DNA of 64,000 nt from Maricaulis maris (GCF_036322705.1 NZ_AP027270.1:558001-622000), one strand, 5' to 3'; counted from the stretch's first letter, positions 34,732-44,219 are shown. Made by a program: numbers and translations. The notes: a model not told the origin generated them from the letters alone.

Positions 34732-35577
34732 TCAGCGGCGGTTGAAGGCGAGATTGGCGAGATAGCCTGCAATCATGGCGATCAGGACACAGAAGAGTCC
34801 GTAGAGCGCGGGCATATTGTTGGCAAATTCGTATACGAAGCGCTCGAGTCCCGCCTTCTCTACCCGCAGGCTGGTTGAGCGGCTGGCGATCGGTCGGCCG
34901 TCGCGAAAGAGATAGACTTCTGCCACATAATTGCCGATCGGGGTCAGTGGCGGCAGGGCGATCGTCGCCCGGAACAGGCCGCCATCGAGGATTTCGACAC
35001 CGCGCTGGGCTTCGGCGAAGACATTGTCTCGCCGCCCGGCGCGCGCGATTGCGTTGAGATAGGCGCTCACTTCGTCCTCACGGATCATCTCGGGGATCGG
35101 GTCTTCGGCATCGCCAGCGTCGGATGCCCGGGCATCGGTATCATCGGACGCCAAGGCCCCGCTCAGGACCCAGCTCGGCACCATCGCTGCCGCATTGGCC
35201 TGCAGCATGGCATCGAGCCCGACCCCGCTGCGCGCCAGCTCTTCCGGCCCGGAGATCGTATCGAGCGGCAGCGAGGTCGCGATGGCGTAATAGCTTGGCA
35301 CATCGTCGAATTCCAGCGGGGCGGAATTGACCCAGATGCCGAAATTGCGGGCCTTGCGCATGACCCGGAGATCGCGGCCCGGTCCGCGCAGGACGACCAC
35401 AATCTCGTCGCGGATGGTCAGGCCGCGGGTGGCGCCGTAAAGCACCAGCTCGGCACCGGCAAAATCCTCGCGGATCTCAACCGTCTCCTGGGTCAGCGCG
35501 GCGACAATTCCCGGGGCCTCGGTCGCGATCTGCGGCTGGGTTTGGAGGCTCAGCGCCAGAAGAAGGGCGGTGATCAT
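34732..35577 (-). CDS. TIGR02186 family protein, exported, membrane-anchored
   Basis: A 281-residue protein. A short N-terminal signal region is followed by a periplasmic beta-rich domain (VEIREDFAGAELVLYGATRG, VVLRGPGRDLRVMRKARNFGIWVN). One C-terminal membrane helix (about 255-275) ends in NLAFNRR. This family is nearly always encoded beside a TauE/SafE permease, as here (1-bp spacing). The two probably form a sulfur-compound or anion export complex; the substrate is unknown. An internal Asp/Ala/Glu-rich stretch (about residues 138-160) is probably a linker. Confidence 0.88.
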   Translation of the reverse strand: MITALLLALSLQTQPQIATEAPGIVAALTQETVEIREDFAGAELVLYGATRGLTIRDEIVVVLRGPGRDLRVMRKARNFGIWVNSAPLEFDDVPSYYAIATSLPLDTISGPEELARSGVGLDAMLQANAAAMVPSWVLSGALASDDTDARASDAGDAEDPIPEMIREDEVSAYLNAIARAGRRDNVFAEAQRGVEILDGGLFRATIALPPLTPIGNYVAEVYLFRDGRPIASRSTSLRVEKAGLERFVYEFANNMPALYGLFCVLIAMIAGYLANLAFNRR

Positions 35578-35578
35578 C

Positions 35579-36514
35579 TCAGAACCCCTCCCCGGATCCG
35601 TGCGGCAGGATGACGAACAGGTCCGCCGGGGTCACGACCAGGTCCCAGGCCATTTTCAGACACACGGCCACGACAAGGGTCGCCAGCAGGGCCCGCAATT
35701 CCTCCGCCTTCACATTGCGCCCGACACGGGTCCCGAACTGGGCCCCGATCACCCCACCCACGGTCAGAAGAAGGGCGAGCATGATATCGACGGTATGGTT
35801 CTGGGCCGCTTGCAGGAAAGTGGTCAGCGCGGTCACGAAGAGGATCTGGAAGAGCGAGGTCCCGACCACGACATTGGTGGGCATGCGCAGCATGTAGATC
35901 ATGGCGGGAACCATGATGAAGCCGCCGGCCACACCCATGATGGCGACCAGTGTGCCGACGAAGAAGCCGATGAAGATCGGCGGCAGGACCGAGATATAAA
36001 GCCCGGAGGCGGGGAAGCGCATTTTCAGAGGCAGGCGGGAAATCCAGCCGCGGCGGCGGATCGGTCGCTTGGCTGCAGACTTGTCCGGGTTGGCGCTGCG
36101 CAGGATGGAGCGCACGCTTTCGATCATCATCAGCCCGCCGACAATGCCGAGAAACCCGACGTAACTCAGGGAGATGATGAGATCGATCTGGCCCAGTCCA
36201 CGCAGCAGCGCGAACAGCTGGACGCCGGCGATCGACCCGGTCGAGCCACCGATCAGCAGCAGGACCCCCATTTTTAGATCAAGTGTCTTTCGTCGCCAGT
36301 GCGGAAAGACGGCAGAGGCCGAGGAGGCGACAATCTGGTTGGCGCCGGTCGACACGGCGACCGCCGGCGGGACGCCGATGAAGATCAGGAGCGGGGTCAT
36401 CAGGAAGCCACCGCCGACCCCGAACATGCCGGACAGGAAGCCGACACCGAGGCCCAATCCGAGCAAAAGGAAGATGTTGACTGAAATTTCCGCGATCGGG
36501 AGGTAGATCTGCAC
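35579..36514 (-). CDS. TauE/SafE family anion permease
   Basis: A 311-residue membrane protein with two homologous halves, each with the family motif: GMFGVGGGFLMTPLLIFIG near residue 30 and MGVAGGFIMVPAMIYML near residue 200. The family moves sulfite, sulfoacetate or other small anions out of the cell. It is paired with the TIGR02186 gene and lies 6 bp downstream of the podJ-like gene, so read-through from podJ is possible. Confidence 0.92.
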   Translation of the reverse strand: MQIYLPIAEISVNIFLLLGLGLGVGFLSGMFGVGGGFLMTPLLIFIGVPPAVAVSTGANQIVASSASAVFPHWRRKTLDLKMGVLLLIGGSTGSIAGVQLFALLRGLGQIDLIISLSYVGFLGIVGGLMMIESVRSILRSANPDKSAAKRPIRRRGWISRLPLKMRFPASGLYISVLPPIFIGFFVGTLVAIMGVAGGFIMVPAMIYMLRMPTNVVVGTSLFQILFVTALTTFLQAAQNHTVDIMLALLLTVGGVIGAQFGTRVGRNVKAEELRALLATLVVAVCLKMAWDLVVTPADLFVILPHGSGEGF

Positions 36515-36520
36515 CGCCGA

Positions 36521-39500
36521 TCAACCCGCAGCCGCGCGTTCGAGCCGTTCGACGAGAACAGCATCAACGCGACCGGTGCGGGGGAGGCCCTGGTCGGCTT
36601 CAAATTGCATGATCGCGTCGCGGGTACGTCCGCCAATTTCGCCATCAATCGGACCCGGGCCATAGCCGAGGACGGACAGGAAGCCCTGGGCCCGCCTCAC
36701 CATGGCCGGATCGGTGGTCGCAACTCGCTCCCACGGCAGGTCCGCATAGAGGCCATTGGCTTCGCCATCGAGCGGGCGCGGGGTGAAGCTCGCAGCGGTC
36801 GACTGCGCCGCTTCCAGGGCGGCCGGCTCGATCATTTCTGCCAGGGTCGCTGCGCGCTCGGTCGCCGTCGGATCACTGTCGCTGGCGGCGATGGTGAACC
36901 AGGCATAGGCGTCGGGCAGGCTCAGCGGAACGCCGTCGCCGGTCTCGTAGAGCAGGGCCAGATTGAACTGGGAATCGCGCAGGCCAAGCAGGGATGCCTC
37001 CTGGAACCAGCGTGCCGCGGTTTCCATGTCCTGTGCGACACCGGTTCCATAGTAGTACATCACACCCAGATTGTGCATGGCGCGTCGATGGCCGGCATTG
37101 GCGGCCCTCTCGGTCCAGCGGCGGGCATCCTCCAGATTGATCTCGACGCCTTCGCCGGTCTCGAGGAGTTTGCCATAGCGGTACTGGGCGGCCGGGACAC
37201 CCTGTTCAGCGGCCCGGCGGAGCAGAATGGCGGCGGTCGCGGCGTCGCCGTTTTCCAGGGCGCGCAGGCCGAGCTGATAGCGGGCGACCGGATTGCCGTC
37301 AGCGGCGGCGCTTTCGAGCGTCACGGCACGGCTTGCCCCGGACCGCTCGGAGGCGCGCTCTGACGCACGGTCGGACGCTCGCTCACGCGGCGAAGCGCTG
37401 GACGGGGCTGCGCCGGTCTCGGCAGGCAGGCTGGTGCCGGTCGAGTCGGCAACCTGGTTGGCCGGTGCGCGGGTCGCGTCTGCCGGCGCCCGGGTCTGGG
37501 CCAGCTGCGCGGTGTCGGGCGAGGCCGGTGTTTGCGAAGCTGCGCCACGCGCCACCTCGGCCATGGCTGGCGTCTGCGGCCGCGCGGTCGTCCCGGCACC
37601 CGCGGGTGCCGTGGTGGTGCCCGACAGGTCGGCTTCAACCTGGGCAATGAAATTACGCTCGGCCTGGGCGTCGGCAGCGACGCGCTCGCCATCACCCTGC
37701 CAGGCTTCCCAGATCAGCAGGGCACCGGCGCCGGACAGCATGACCAGCGCGATCACCGGGAGGGTGTAGAGCAGGCCGCGGCCAAGCTTCGATTGCGGGG
37801 CCGGTCGCTGCGCCGCCTCGCTTGTCTGACCGGGCAGGCCGGCCCGGGTCCGCTCGCGCGCGGCGGCCAGGAAGTCGGCATCGGCGGTCGCGCCCATGCG
37901 CTGGGGGCGAGCGGGTTGTGCCGGCTGCGGCACCGGACCGCGGGCCTGGGGCTGAGCAGCCGGACGGGGCTGGACTGCGGCGTGCGCCGCCTGGTCACGC
38001 AGGATTGGCGAGGCGACCGGTGCAGGCTGTGCGGCGGCAACCGGTTTTGCGGCTGCGGTTTCCGTCAGAAACGGGTCATCGCCATCAATGGCAAAACCGC
38101 CGCTCGGAGTCTCGGCTTGGGGCGGCGGCGAGAGCGGCGTGTCGAAATCGATGGCGTCGGCCGCATCCGCCTGAGTGGCAGGTTTGGCGTCGGTCTTCGT
38201 CTCAGTCTCGTCCTCAGTCTCGGGCGTGTCGCTGGCCGGTTTGCCGCGCCCTTCAATCGCCTCGAGGCGATCGGCGAGGGCGGACATGGCGCGCTGGACC
38301 GGAGACAGGGCCTGCTCGGTCTCGGCGCGCACGGCGCTCATGCGATCCTTGACGCCGGCGAGGGCATCCTCGATGCGCTGGGCGGTGCGTTCCTCGGACT
38401 GGCGCAGGCGTTCTTCCAGAGAGTCGTCCCGTCCCGACTGCTCCAGCCGGTCCATCATCTGGGCCATGCGGTCGGTGGCGGTTTCGACCAGGGTGGAGGC
38501 GCGCTCCTCCGACTTCACGATGCGATCGCCGAGGGCACGGCCAAGACGGCTGACCTCCTCGCCCATCCGCTTCATCGAGTCTTTCTGTTCCTGCCGCACT
38601 TCGTCGAGGCGCCGGTCGAGCTTTTGCTCGGACTGGTTCTCGCGCAGGGCATCGGCAGCGCGACGCTCGCTCTCGGTCAGGCGGCGATCAATCGCGCCGG
38701 CGAGCTTGGTGATCTCTTCGCCGAGGCGGGCCATGTTGTCGCCCTGGCGACGTTCGGCGGTATCGATCCGGTCGAGGGCCTTGGCGAGGGCGTCTTCGAG
38801 GCGGTCCACGCGGGGCTCGGCCGCGGCCTTGCTGAGGGCCTGGCTGACCTGGTTGCGGGTTTCCGCGATGGTGCGGGCGACGTCATCGGTCAGACGTTCA
38901 AAGCGGCGTTCCAGCTCGACCGTATCGGAGGAGTTGCGTGTTTCGAGCTGGCGCAGGCGGTCATCGAGACGGGTGAAGGAGGTTTCCAGCAATCGGGCCG
39001 CATCATTGGTGACGCGCTCGCTGCCCTCGATGCGGGCCTTGAGCATTTCTGTCGAGGTCTGAAGACCGGACAGGGTTTCCGCGGTGCGGTCCTCACGCGT
39101 CTTGTTGAGCGTGCTGAACTGATCAGCCCGGTTCTCCAGGCGCGCAAGCCGGTCCTCGAGGGTCTCGGCGAGGCGCTTGGTGTCGGTATCGACCTCATGG
39201 ACGCGAGCAGCGGTGTCATTTTCGTGCTCATAAAGCCGGCGTGCGAGCTTCATGATCGTGGTTTCGACGGCCTTGACGGTCTCGGGCGAGGCGCCGCCGG
39301 CACTGCCATTCGTCTCCAGCGACTGGACCCGCTGGCCCAGCGCATCCTGTGACTTCTGAACCCGCTCGAGGCTGGTCCGCGCGCTGTCCAGCTGTGCGTT
39401 CGTGCGCTCGGCCGTCTTGGTGATTTTCTCGGCGAGCTGCGTGATCGCCTTGTCGATGCCGCCGAGCGTGCGCGAGGACATCGCCTCGCTGCTGTCGATG

Positions 39501-39754
39501 CGCTCGGACAGGCGATTGACCATCGCCCGCAGCAGCTTGTCCTCGTCCTCGTTCAGGGAGGGCTGTCCGCCAAAGCCCGGGAAGGCTTCCAGGGCGTCGT
39601 CCCAGTGCGGTGAGGCGGGGTCATTGTCTTCGAGAATGACCCGGTTGAGCCAGTCGCCGAGGGTCAGGCCCTCGCGACGCGCAGCCGTCTTGGCTCTCGC
39701 CCGGGCGCGGGGATCAATCCCCTTAACGCTCCATGGACCACCCAAAGACGACAT
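36521..39754 (-). CDS. podJ: PodJ-like polar localisation factor (coiled coil, membrane helix, Sel1 repeats, peptidoglycan-binding domain)
   Basis: A 1077-residue polar organiser. The N-terminus PWSVKGIDPRARARAKTAARREGLTLGDWLN is the PodJ-type start. Residues about 70-500 are a long coiled coil, and a Pro/Ala-rich linker follows. A single membrane helix lies at about 660-685 (LLYTLPVIALVMLSGAGALLIW). The periplasmic side has about four Sel1 repeats (roughly 820-960) and a C-terminal peptidoglycan-binding domain (GPIDGEIGGRTRDAIMQFEADQGLP). In Caulobacter, PodJ recruits pili, holdfast and PleC factors to the new pole. Length and order match. The upstream 200 bp carry cell-cycle-type motifs. 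Confidence 0.88.
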   Translation of the reverse strand: MSSLGGPWSVKGIDPRARARAKTAARREGLTLGDWLNRVILEDNDPASPHWDDALEAFPGFGGQPSLNEDEDKLLRAMVNRLSERIDSSEAMSSRTLGGIDKAITQLAEKITKTAERTNAQLDSARTSLERVQKSQDALGQRVQSLETNGSAGGASPETVKAVETTIMKLARRLYEHENDTAARVHEVDTDTKRLAETLEDRLARLENRADQFSTLNKTREDRTAETLSGLQTSTEMLKARIEGSERVTNDAARLLETSFTRLDDRLRQLETRNSSDTVELERRFERLTDDVARTIAETRNQVSQALSKAAAEPRVDRLEDALAKALDRIDTAERRQGDNMARLGEEITKLAGAIDRRLTESERRAADALRENQSEQKLDRRLDEVRQEQKDSMKRMGEEVSRLGRALGDRIVKSEERASTLVETATDRMAQMMDRLEQSGRDDSLEERLRQSEERTAQRIEDALAGVKDRMSAVRAETEQALSPVQRAMSALADRLEAIEGRGKPASDTPETEDETETKTDAKPATQADAADAIDFDTPLSPPPQAETPSGGFAIDGDDPFLTETAAAKPVAAAQPAPVASPILRDQAAHAAVQPRPAAQPQARGPVPQPAQPARPQRMGATADADFLAAARERTRAGLPGQTSEAAQRPAPQSKLGRGLLYTLPVIALVMLSGAGALLIWEAWQGDGERVAADAQAERNFIAQVEADLSGTTTAPAGAGTTARPQTPAMAEVARGAASQTPASPDTAQLAQTRAPADATRAPANQVADSTGTSLPAETGAAPSSASPRERASDRASERASERSGASRAVTLESAAADGNPVARYQLGLRALENGDAATAAILLRRAAEQGVPAAQYRYGKLLETGEGVEINLEDARRWTERAANAGHRRAMHNLGVMYYYGTGVAQDMETAARWFQEASLLGLRDSQFNLALLYETGDGVPLSLPDAYAWFTIAASDSDPTATERAATLAEMIEPAALEAAQSTAASFTPRPLDGEANGLYADLPWERVATTDPAMVRRAQGFLSVLGYGPGPIDGEIGGRTRDAIMQFEADQGLPRTGRVDAVLVERLERAAAG

Positions 39755-39757
39755 GTT

Positions 39758-39954
39758 GATTCGCTCACTTATTCTAACCTGCGGAACCGTATTCCGTGGT
39801 TAATATGGTGTAAACCAAGGGTGGAGACCCAATATGTAGTGTTTCCACATCAATTCTCAGATCAGCACGCAGGAGCGCGAAATCCTGAGTCTGAACAAGG
39901 CTCTGACTCGGTTAATGGCGGGTAAAATATGTGGATAAGTCCGCGTGGTGACTC
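39758..39954 (-). promoter_or_regulatory. podJ upstream region with four GANTC sites and two CtrA-like motifs
   Basis: GANTC (the CcrM methylation target) occurs at 39758-39762, 39887-39891, 39905-39909 and 39950-39954. TTAA-N7-TAAA, one base off the CtrA consensus TTAA-N7-TTAA, occurs at 39800-39814 and 39912-39926. A region this short would carry roughly one GANTC by chance. The motifs suggest cell-cycle control of podJ by CcrM/GcrA and CtrA. No gene is seen in this 198-bp gap. Confidence 0.6.
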
Positions 39955-41590
39955 AGTTTTGGCCCGGGGTGTCGGCCGGGTCTTCTTCGGGGTCTTCTTC
40001 GTGATCTTCTTCGTGATCTTCATCGGGGACGAAGAAGCAGGGTGCCAGCGATTGCAGTTGCGCGCTCATCGCCATCGCCTCGCGGGAAGGCGGCAGGCTG
40101 GCGGCAGCCGGCAGGCTGCGGGCAATGTCGAACAGCAGCCAGGCGGTCTCGACATCGCCCTGGCTCGCGACGAAGCGGCCGCCATGCCAGAAGGCCATGG
40201 GGGCATAGGGGTCATCGATGGCGCTGGCGGCGAACAGGGCCGGCAGGTTCATGTCCGCAAAGGCGTCGGGCTGGTTGCTGCGAACCGCGGCCAGGGCCTG
40301 GGCGGCGAGCAGGTTCGCAGCCGCCCCTTCCAGGCCTTGGCGATGCAGGTGCTCGCGCAGCGTGGTGATGGCGGCGGGACGATCTGTCTGCATCGCACTG
40401 ATGGCGGCCATCAGGGCCTCGAAGCCCGGATTGCCGATCCCGGCGGCGGTGATCTGGCTGATCCGCGAGCAGACCGGCGCGCGGGAGTCGCCGCGGCACG
40501 GGCCCTGATGGTGCGAGATCTGGTACAGGGCAAGATAGGCGCCGGACGGGTCGGCTCGCCGCTGGGCGGCATTGGCGGCGGCAAGGAAATCGGCCTCCGT
40601 CGGGGCGGCTGACGGGCGCGTGGCGGCGTCGAGTCCGGCCTGTAGGAGGCGGCGGATCGCCGGATCGTCGATCTGGTAGCTGTCGGCGCGGGCCGGAGCG
40701 AGCCCTTCCGGCCAGGGGAAGGCGGCCTCGTCCTCAAAGCTGCTCAGCCGGGTCCAGGTCTCGCGGCGACCCTCGGGGCTGGACGGGCTGAACACCAGAA
40801 AGCTGAAAGCGGCGGGTATGCCCGCCTCATTGTTCAGGGTTGCCAGCGCGTCGGGATGGACGGGAACGGTGTGCTGTAGCCAGCCGCGAAACAGCGCGGC
40901 CGGCCGACCGGCGCCGAGGCCGTCATCGGCATGGGTGAAGACCGGGGAGCCGTCCGGCTCGCGGCGCACTTCATTGACGCCGTCTTCGCTCAGCGTCGAG
41001 ACCAGTCCGGCCTCGGCCAGGCGCACGCCCATGGCGGCCTCGATCCAGAACCGGTCAAAGGCGGTGCCGCCGGGGCCGGTGACCTGATCCAGTGTTCCGT
41101 CCCGGGTGTAGAAGGCGAAGGTATTCATCTGCCGGTGGACATGGGAGACGAAGGGTTCGTTGCGCATCACCGGTCCGTCGAGGGCCGGTGTCCGGGTCAG
41201 GGTCCGCGACGTGATGAAATCCTGAATGACGGTCTCGGCCTCGCCGGTCTCGGTGACATAGCCGTCGCCGATCACGATCTCGCGTTGTTCGCGAGCCAGC
41301 TCGGTGCCGTCGAGGGCCGTGCGCACGATCTGCCAGCGCGTGCGCAGGACCGCCTCGCTCCTATCGCCGCGCAGGGCCAGATAGCTGTCCCGATCCAGAT
41401 GCGGCCCGACCACGGTATAGGCCTCGGCCGAGGTGTCCGGCGGGCTCTGGTCGGGTGTGGTCTCCGGAATGCCGGGCTGTTCGGCCAGGATGGAGAAGCC
41501 CGGATCGGGTTGCCCGGCCTGGGCAAGCGCCAGGGCGGGTGTCGCGGGCAGGAGAAGGGCGAGGGCGGGCAGGGCAAGGTAACGCAACAT
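39953..41590 (-). CDS. Exported protein of unknown function with acidic His/Asp/Glu repeat tail
   Basis: A 545-residue protein. A signal peptide ends at ALA near residue 20-23. The body has no family I recognise. An N-terminal mixed domain runs to about 280, then an alpha-helical half with Ala-rich TPR-like packing and a CxxxxxxxVC pair (GPCRGDSRAPVCSRI). The C-terminus is a repeat built on (H/P)EED, DEDHEEDHEEDPEEDP, encoded by near-perfect 12-bp DNA repeats at about 39973-40025. The tail could bind metal. It is upstream of podJ on the same strand but separated by 198 bp with its own promoter motifs. Confidence 0.7.
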   Translation of the reverse strand: MLRYLALPALALLLPATPALALAQAGQPDPGFSILAEQPGIPETTPDQSPPDTSAEAYTVVGPHLDRDSYLALRGDRSEAVLRTRWQIVRTALDGTELAREQREIVIGDGYVTETGEAETVIQDFITSRTLTRTPALDGPVMRNEPFVSHVHRQMNTFAFYTRDGTLDQVTGPGGTAFDRFWIEAAMGVRLAEAGLVSTLSEDGVNEVRREPDGSPVFTHADDGLGAGRPAALFRGWLQHTVPVHPDALATLNNEAGIPAAFSFLVFSPSSPEGRRETWTRLSSFEDEAAFPWPEGLAPARADSYQIDDPAIRRLLQAGLDAATRPSAAPTEADFLAAANAAQRRADPSGAYLALYQISHHQGPCRGDSRAPVCSRISQITAAGIGNPGFEALMAAISAMQTDRPAAITTLREHLHRQGLEGAAANLLAAQALAAVRSNQPDAFADMNLPALFAASAIDDPYAPMAFWHGGRFVASQGDVETAWLLFDIARSLPAAASLPPSREAMAMSAQLQSLAPCFFVPDEDHEEDHEEDPEEDPADTPGQN

Positions 41591-41679
41591 GGCCGCGACT
41601 GTGCCGTGCCTGCGGGGACAATGAAAGGGGGTAAGGCCGGCGAGGCGGTGCTGTCGGGAGAATCCGGATTGTCATATAT

Positions 41680-41700
41680 TTGACGTTGACGTTCGCGTCA
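41680..41700 (+). promoter_or_regulatory. Candidate MerR operator upstream of the beta-oxidation regulator
   Basis: TTGACG is repeated in tandem (41680-41691). The second copy also forms the perfect inverted repeat TGACG-TTCG-CGTCA (41687-41700). It lies 4 bp before the GTG start (22 bp before the alternative ATG) of the MerR gene. This suits autoregulation by a dimeric MerR protein. Confidence 0.5.
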
Positions 41701-41704
41701 CTTC

Positions 41705-42205
41705 GTGAGCACCATTCACCCCATGATCAAGCCTGTCGCTCCCGATGCGGAATTCACCATTCGCGAACTTGCGCACGAGTTCGATATAACGCCGCGCACG
41801 CTGCGTTTTTACGAACAGAAGGGGATGATCAACCCGCTACGCCGCGGTGCTTCCCGGGTCTACACGGCCGAGGATCGTGCCCGTGTCGAACTGATTCTGC
41901 GCGGCAAGCGGGTCGGTTTCGCGCTCGACGAGATCAAGGAAATCCTCGATCTGCAGGCCATTGACCGGGGCGGCCGCGAGCGGCTGGGTCCGGCCATCAA
42001 GCGCTTCGAGCATCGCATTACCGTGCTGCAGCAGCAGCGTGAGGATGTCGAGCGGGCCCTCGCCGAACTGACCGCCGGTCTCGACTGGATGCGCGAGCGT
42101 CTGGAGGATCGCACCCCGCCGGACGATGTGCGTCGCCGGGCTCGCGCCTTCGAGGCCCTGGCCGCCGCCCATCTGGAAGACTGGAGCGGCCTGTCGCCGG
42201 GTTGA
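41705..42205 (+). CDS. MerR-family regulator of acyl-CoA/beta-oxidation genes (LiuR-like)
   Basis: A 166-residue regulator. The MerR HTH is FTIRELAHEFDITPRTLRFYEQKGMINPLRRG, with wing RVYTAEDRARVELI, followed by a coiled-coil dimerisation helix (RITVLQQQREDVERALAELTAGLDWM). There are no metal-binding cysteines, so it belongs to the non-metal branch that includes LiuR regulators of branched-chain and fatty acyl-CoA breakdown. The start may be GTG 41705 or ATG 41723; neither has a good ribosome site. It is directly upstream of two acyl-CoA dehydrogenase genes in the same direction. Confidence 0.85.
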   Translation: MSTIHPMIKPVAPDAEFTIRELAHEFDITPRTLRFYEQKGMINPLRRGASRVYTAEDRARVELILRGKRVGFALDEIKEILDLQAIDRGGRERLGPAIKRFEHRITVLQQQREDVERALAELTAGLDWMRERLEDRTPPDDVRRRARAFEALAAAHLEDWSGLSPG

Positions 42206-42280
42206 TCCCGCGCCGCCGCCCCGACCAAGCCTCAAGACAACAACACGACCAATTCACACCCCGCTCCCCGGAGACCCATC

Positions 42281-44071
42281 ATGACAACCCCGTATCGCGC
42301 CCCGGTTCGTGACCAGCGTTTTGTCCTCCACGACGTGCTCAACATCACCCAGTATGCCGATCTGCCCGGCTTTGCCGATGCGGACGCCGACACGATCGAC
42401 GCCATCCTCGAAGAGGGCGGCAAGTTCTGTGAAGGCGTGCTCGCTCCGCTCTCGAAAGTGGGCGACGAGGAAGGCTGTACACGGGATGCGGACGGCAATG
42501 TGAAGACGCCGACCGGCTTCAAGGAAGCCTTCAAGCAGATGTCGGAAGGCGGCTGGACGGCGCTGTCCTCGGACCCGACCTATGGCGGTCAGGGCCTGCC
42601 GCACGTGCTCAATCTCGCCTTCAACGAGATGGTCTCGTCCTCGAACATGGCTTTCGGCATGTATCCGGGCCTGACGCTGGGCGCCGCCGCGGCGCTGGCG
42701 ACCGGGGGCTCGGACGAGCAGAAGGCGCTCTACCTGCCGAAGATGATCTCCTGCCAGTGGGGCGGGACGATGAACCTGACCGAGCCGCATTGCGGCACCG
42801 ATCTGGGTCTCCTGCGCACCAAGGCCGTGCCGCAGGCCGACGGCTCCTACAAGATCACCGGTCAGAAGATCTGGATCTCCTCCGGCGAACACGACATGGC
42901 GGAAAACATCGTCCACCTCGTGCTGGCCCGCATCGAGGGCGCGCCGGAAGGCGTCAAGGGCATCTCGCTCTTCGTGGTCCCCAAGCACATCCCCGACGAG
43001 AATGGCGATCCCGGGACGCGCAACTCGCTGAAGTGCGGCGGTCTCGAGCACAAGATGGGCATCCACGGCAATGCTACCTGCGTCATGGACTATGATGAGG
43101 CGACCGGCTGGCTCGTCGGTGACGAAAACAAGGGCCTCAAGATCATGTTTATCATGATGAATGAGGCGCGACTGGGTGTCGGCCTGCAGGGCTATGCCCT
43201 GGCCGAGGCGGCCTATCAGCAATCGCTCGGCTTTGCCCGCGATCGCCTGCAGGGCCGCTCGCTGACCGGACCGAAGAACCCGGATGGCCCGGCCGATCCG
43301 ATCATCGTCCATCCGGACGTGCGCCGCATGCTGATGGACCAGAAGTCCTTCGTCGAAGCGTCGCGCTGCTTTGCCCTGTGGACCGCCTTGCAAGGCGATC
43401 TCGAGGAAAAGGCGACTGATCCGGCGATGCGCGAAAAGGCCGGCGATTACATGGCGCTGCTGACCCCGGTGGTGAAGGGTTACCTGACCGGCAAGGGCTA
43501 TGACATGGTCTCGTCGGGCCTGCAGATCCATGGCGGTTCCGGCTTCACCGAGGAGTGGGGCGCATCCCAGCTCCTGCGTGATGCCCGCATCACCCTGATC
43601 TATGAAGGCACCAACGGGATCCAGGCGCTCGACCTGGTCGGCCGCAAGCTGGCGATGAACGGCATGCGCCCGATCACCTCCTTCTTCGCCGAGCTCGACG
43701 CCTTTGTCGCCGAGGGCGGCAATGACGAGACCCAGCCCTTCATCAATGCGGTCGCCGAGACCAAGGGCAAGCTCAAGACGGCCACCGACTGGCTGATGAA
43801 CAACGCCCTGAAGAATTTCGATCACGCCGGCGCCGGCAGCCATGACTATCTCAGCCTGATGGGCCTGACCTGCCTGACCTATATGTGGGCCAAGATGGCC
43901 AAGGTCGCCTCGGCCAAGATTGCTGCCGGTGACAGTGACCCGATCTACGCCAACAAGCTGGCGACCGGCCGCTACTTCCTGGACCGCTGGGTCCCGGAAG
44001 CCGCCATGCACCTGGCCAAGGTCGAGGCCGGTGCGGACTCGATGATGGCGCTGGAAGCGGAGGCCTTCTAG
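42281..44071 (+). CDS. Acyl-CoA dehydrogenase, long form with C-terminal extension (DmdC/FadE-like)
   Basis: An FAD enzyme that introduces a trans-2 double bond into acyl-CoA. At 596 residues it is longer than the usual 380-400 because of a C-terminal helical domain (FVAEGGNDETQPF onward), as in the DmdC-type clade. Motifs are MNLTEPHCGTDLGLLRT (flavin/substrate loop), GQKIWISSGEHDM, and the catalytic-Glu motif IYEGTNGIQALDLVGRKL. The substrate could be fatty acyl-CoA or methylmercaptopropionyl-CoA; sequence reading alone does not decide. It is the first structural gene after the MerR regulator. Confidence 0.92.
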   Translation: MTTPYRAPVRDQRFVLHDVLNITQYADLPGFADADADTIDAILEEGGKFCEGVLAPLSKVGDEEGCTRDADGNVKTPTGFKEAFKQMSEGGWTALSSDPTYGGQGLPHVLNLAFNEMVSSSNMAFGMYPGLTLGAAAALATGGSDEQKALYLPKMISCQWGGTMNLTEPHCGTDLGLLRTKAVPQADGSYKITGQKIWISSGEHDMAENIVHLVLARIEGAPEGVKGISLFVVPKHIPDENGDPGTRNSLKCGGLEHKMGIHGNATCVMDYDEATGWLVGDENKGLKIMFIMMNEARLGVGLQGYALAEAAYQQSLGFARDRLQGRSLTGPKNPDGPADPIIVHPDVRRMLMDQKSFVEASRCFALWTALQGDLEEKATDPAMREKAGDYMALLTPVVKGYLTGKGYDMVSSGLQIHGGSGFTEEWGASQLLRDARITLIYEGTNGIQALDLVGRKLAMNGMRPITSFFAELDAFVAEGGNDETQPFINAVAETKGKLKTATDWLMNNALKNFDHAGAGSHDYLSLMGLTCLTYMWAKMAKVASAKIAAGDSDPIYANKLATGRYFLDRWVPEAAMHLAKVEAGADSMMALEAEAF

Positions 44072-44106
44072 GCGCATGCTGTCTGGCGCAATCGCGCTTG
44101 CAATCT

Positions 44107-44141
44107 GGCGGGACCGCTCCGGCAAAAGAGAGCGGCCCGCC
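44107..44141 (+). other. Strong GC-rich hairpin between the two acyl-CoA dehydrogenase genes
   Basis: GGCGGG-A-CCGCTC pairs with GAGCGG-CCCGCC around a 10-nt loop (12 bp with one bulge). It lacks a T tract, so it is more likely an attenuating or mRNA-stabilising structure than a full terminator. The 148-bp gap otherwise holds no gene. Confidence 0.6.
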
Positions 44142-44219
44142 CTCTGATTTGGTTGATAAAGGGCATCCGCACCACTGCGGTCAGGCCCGTCACAAAGAAC
44201 CGTCTGGGGAGGACGTTTC

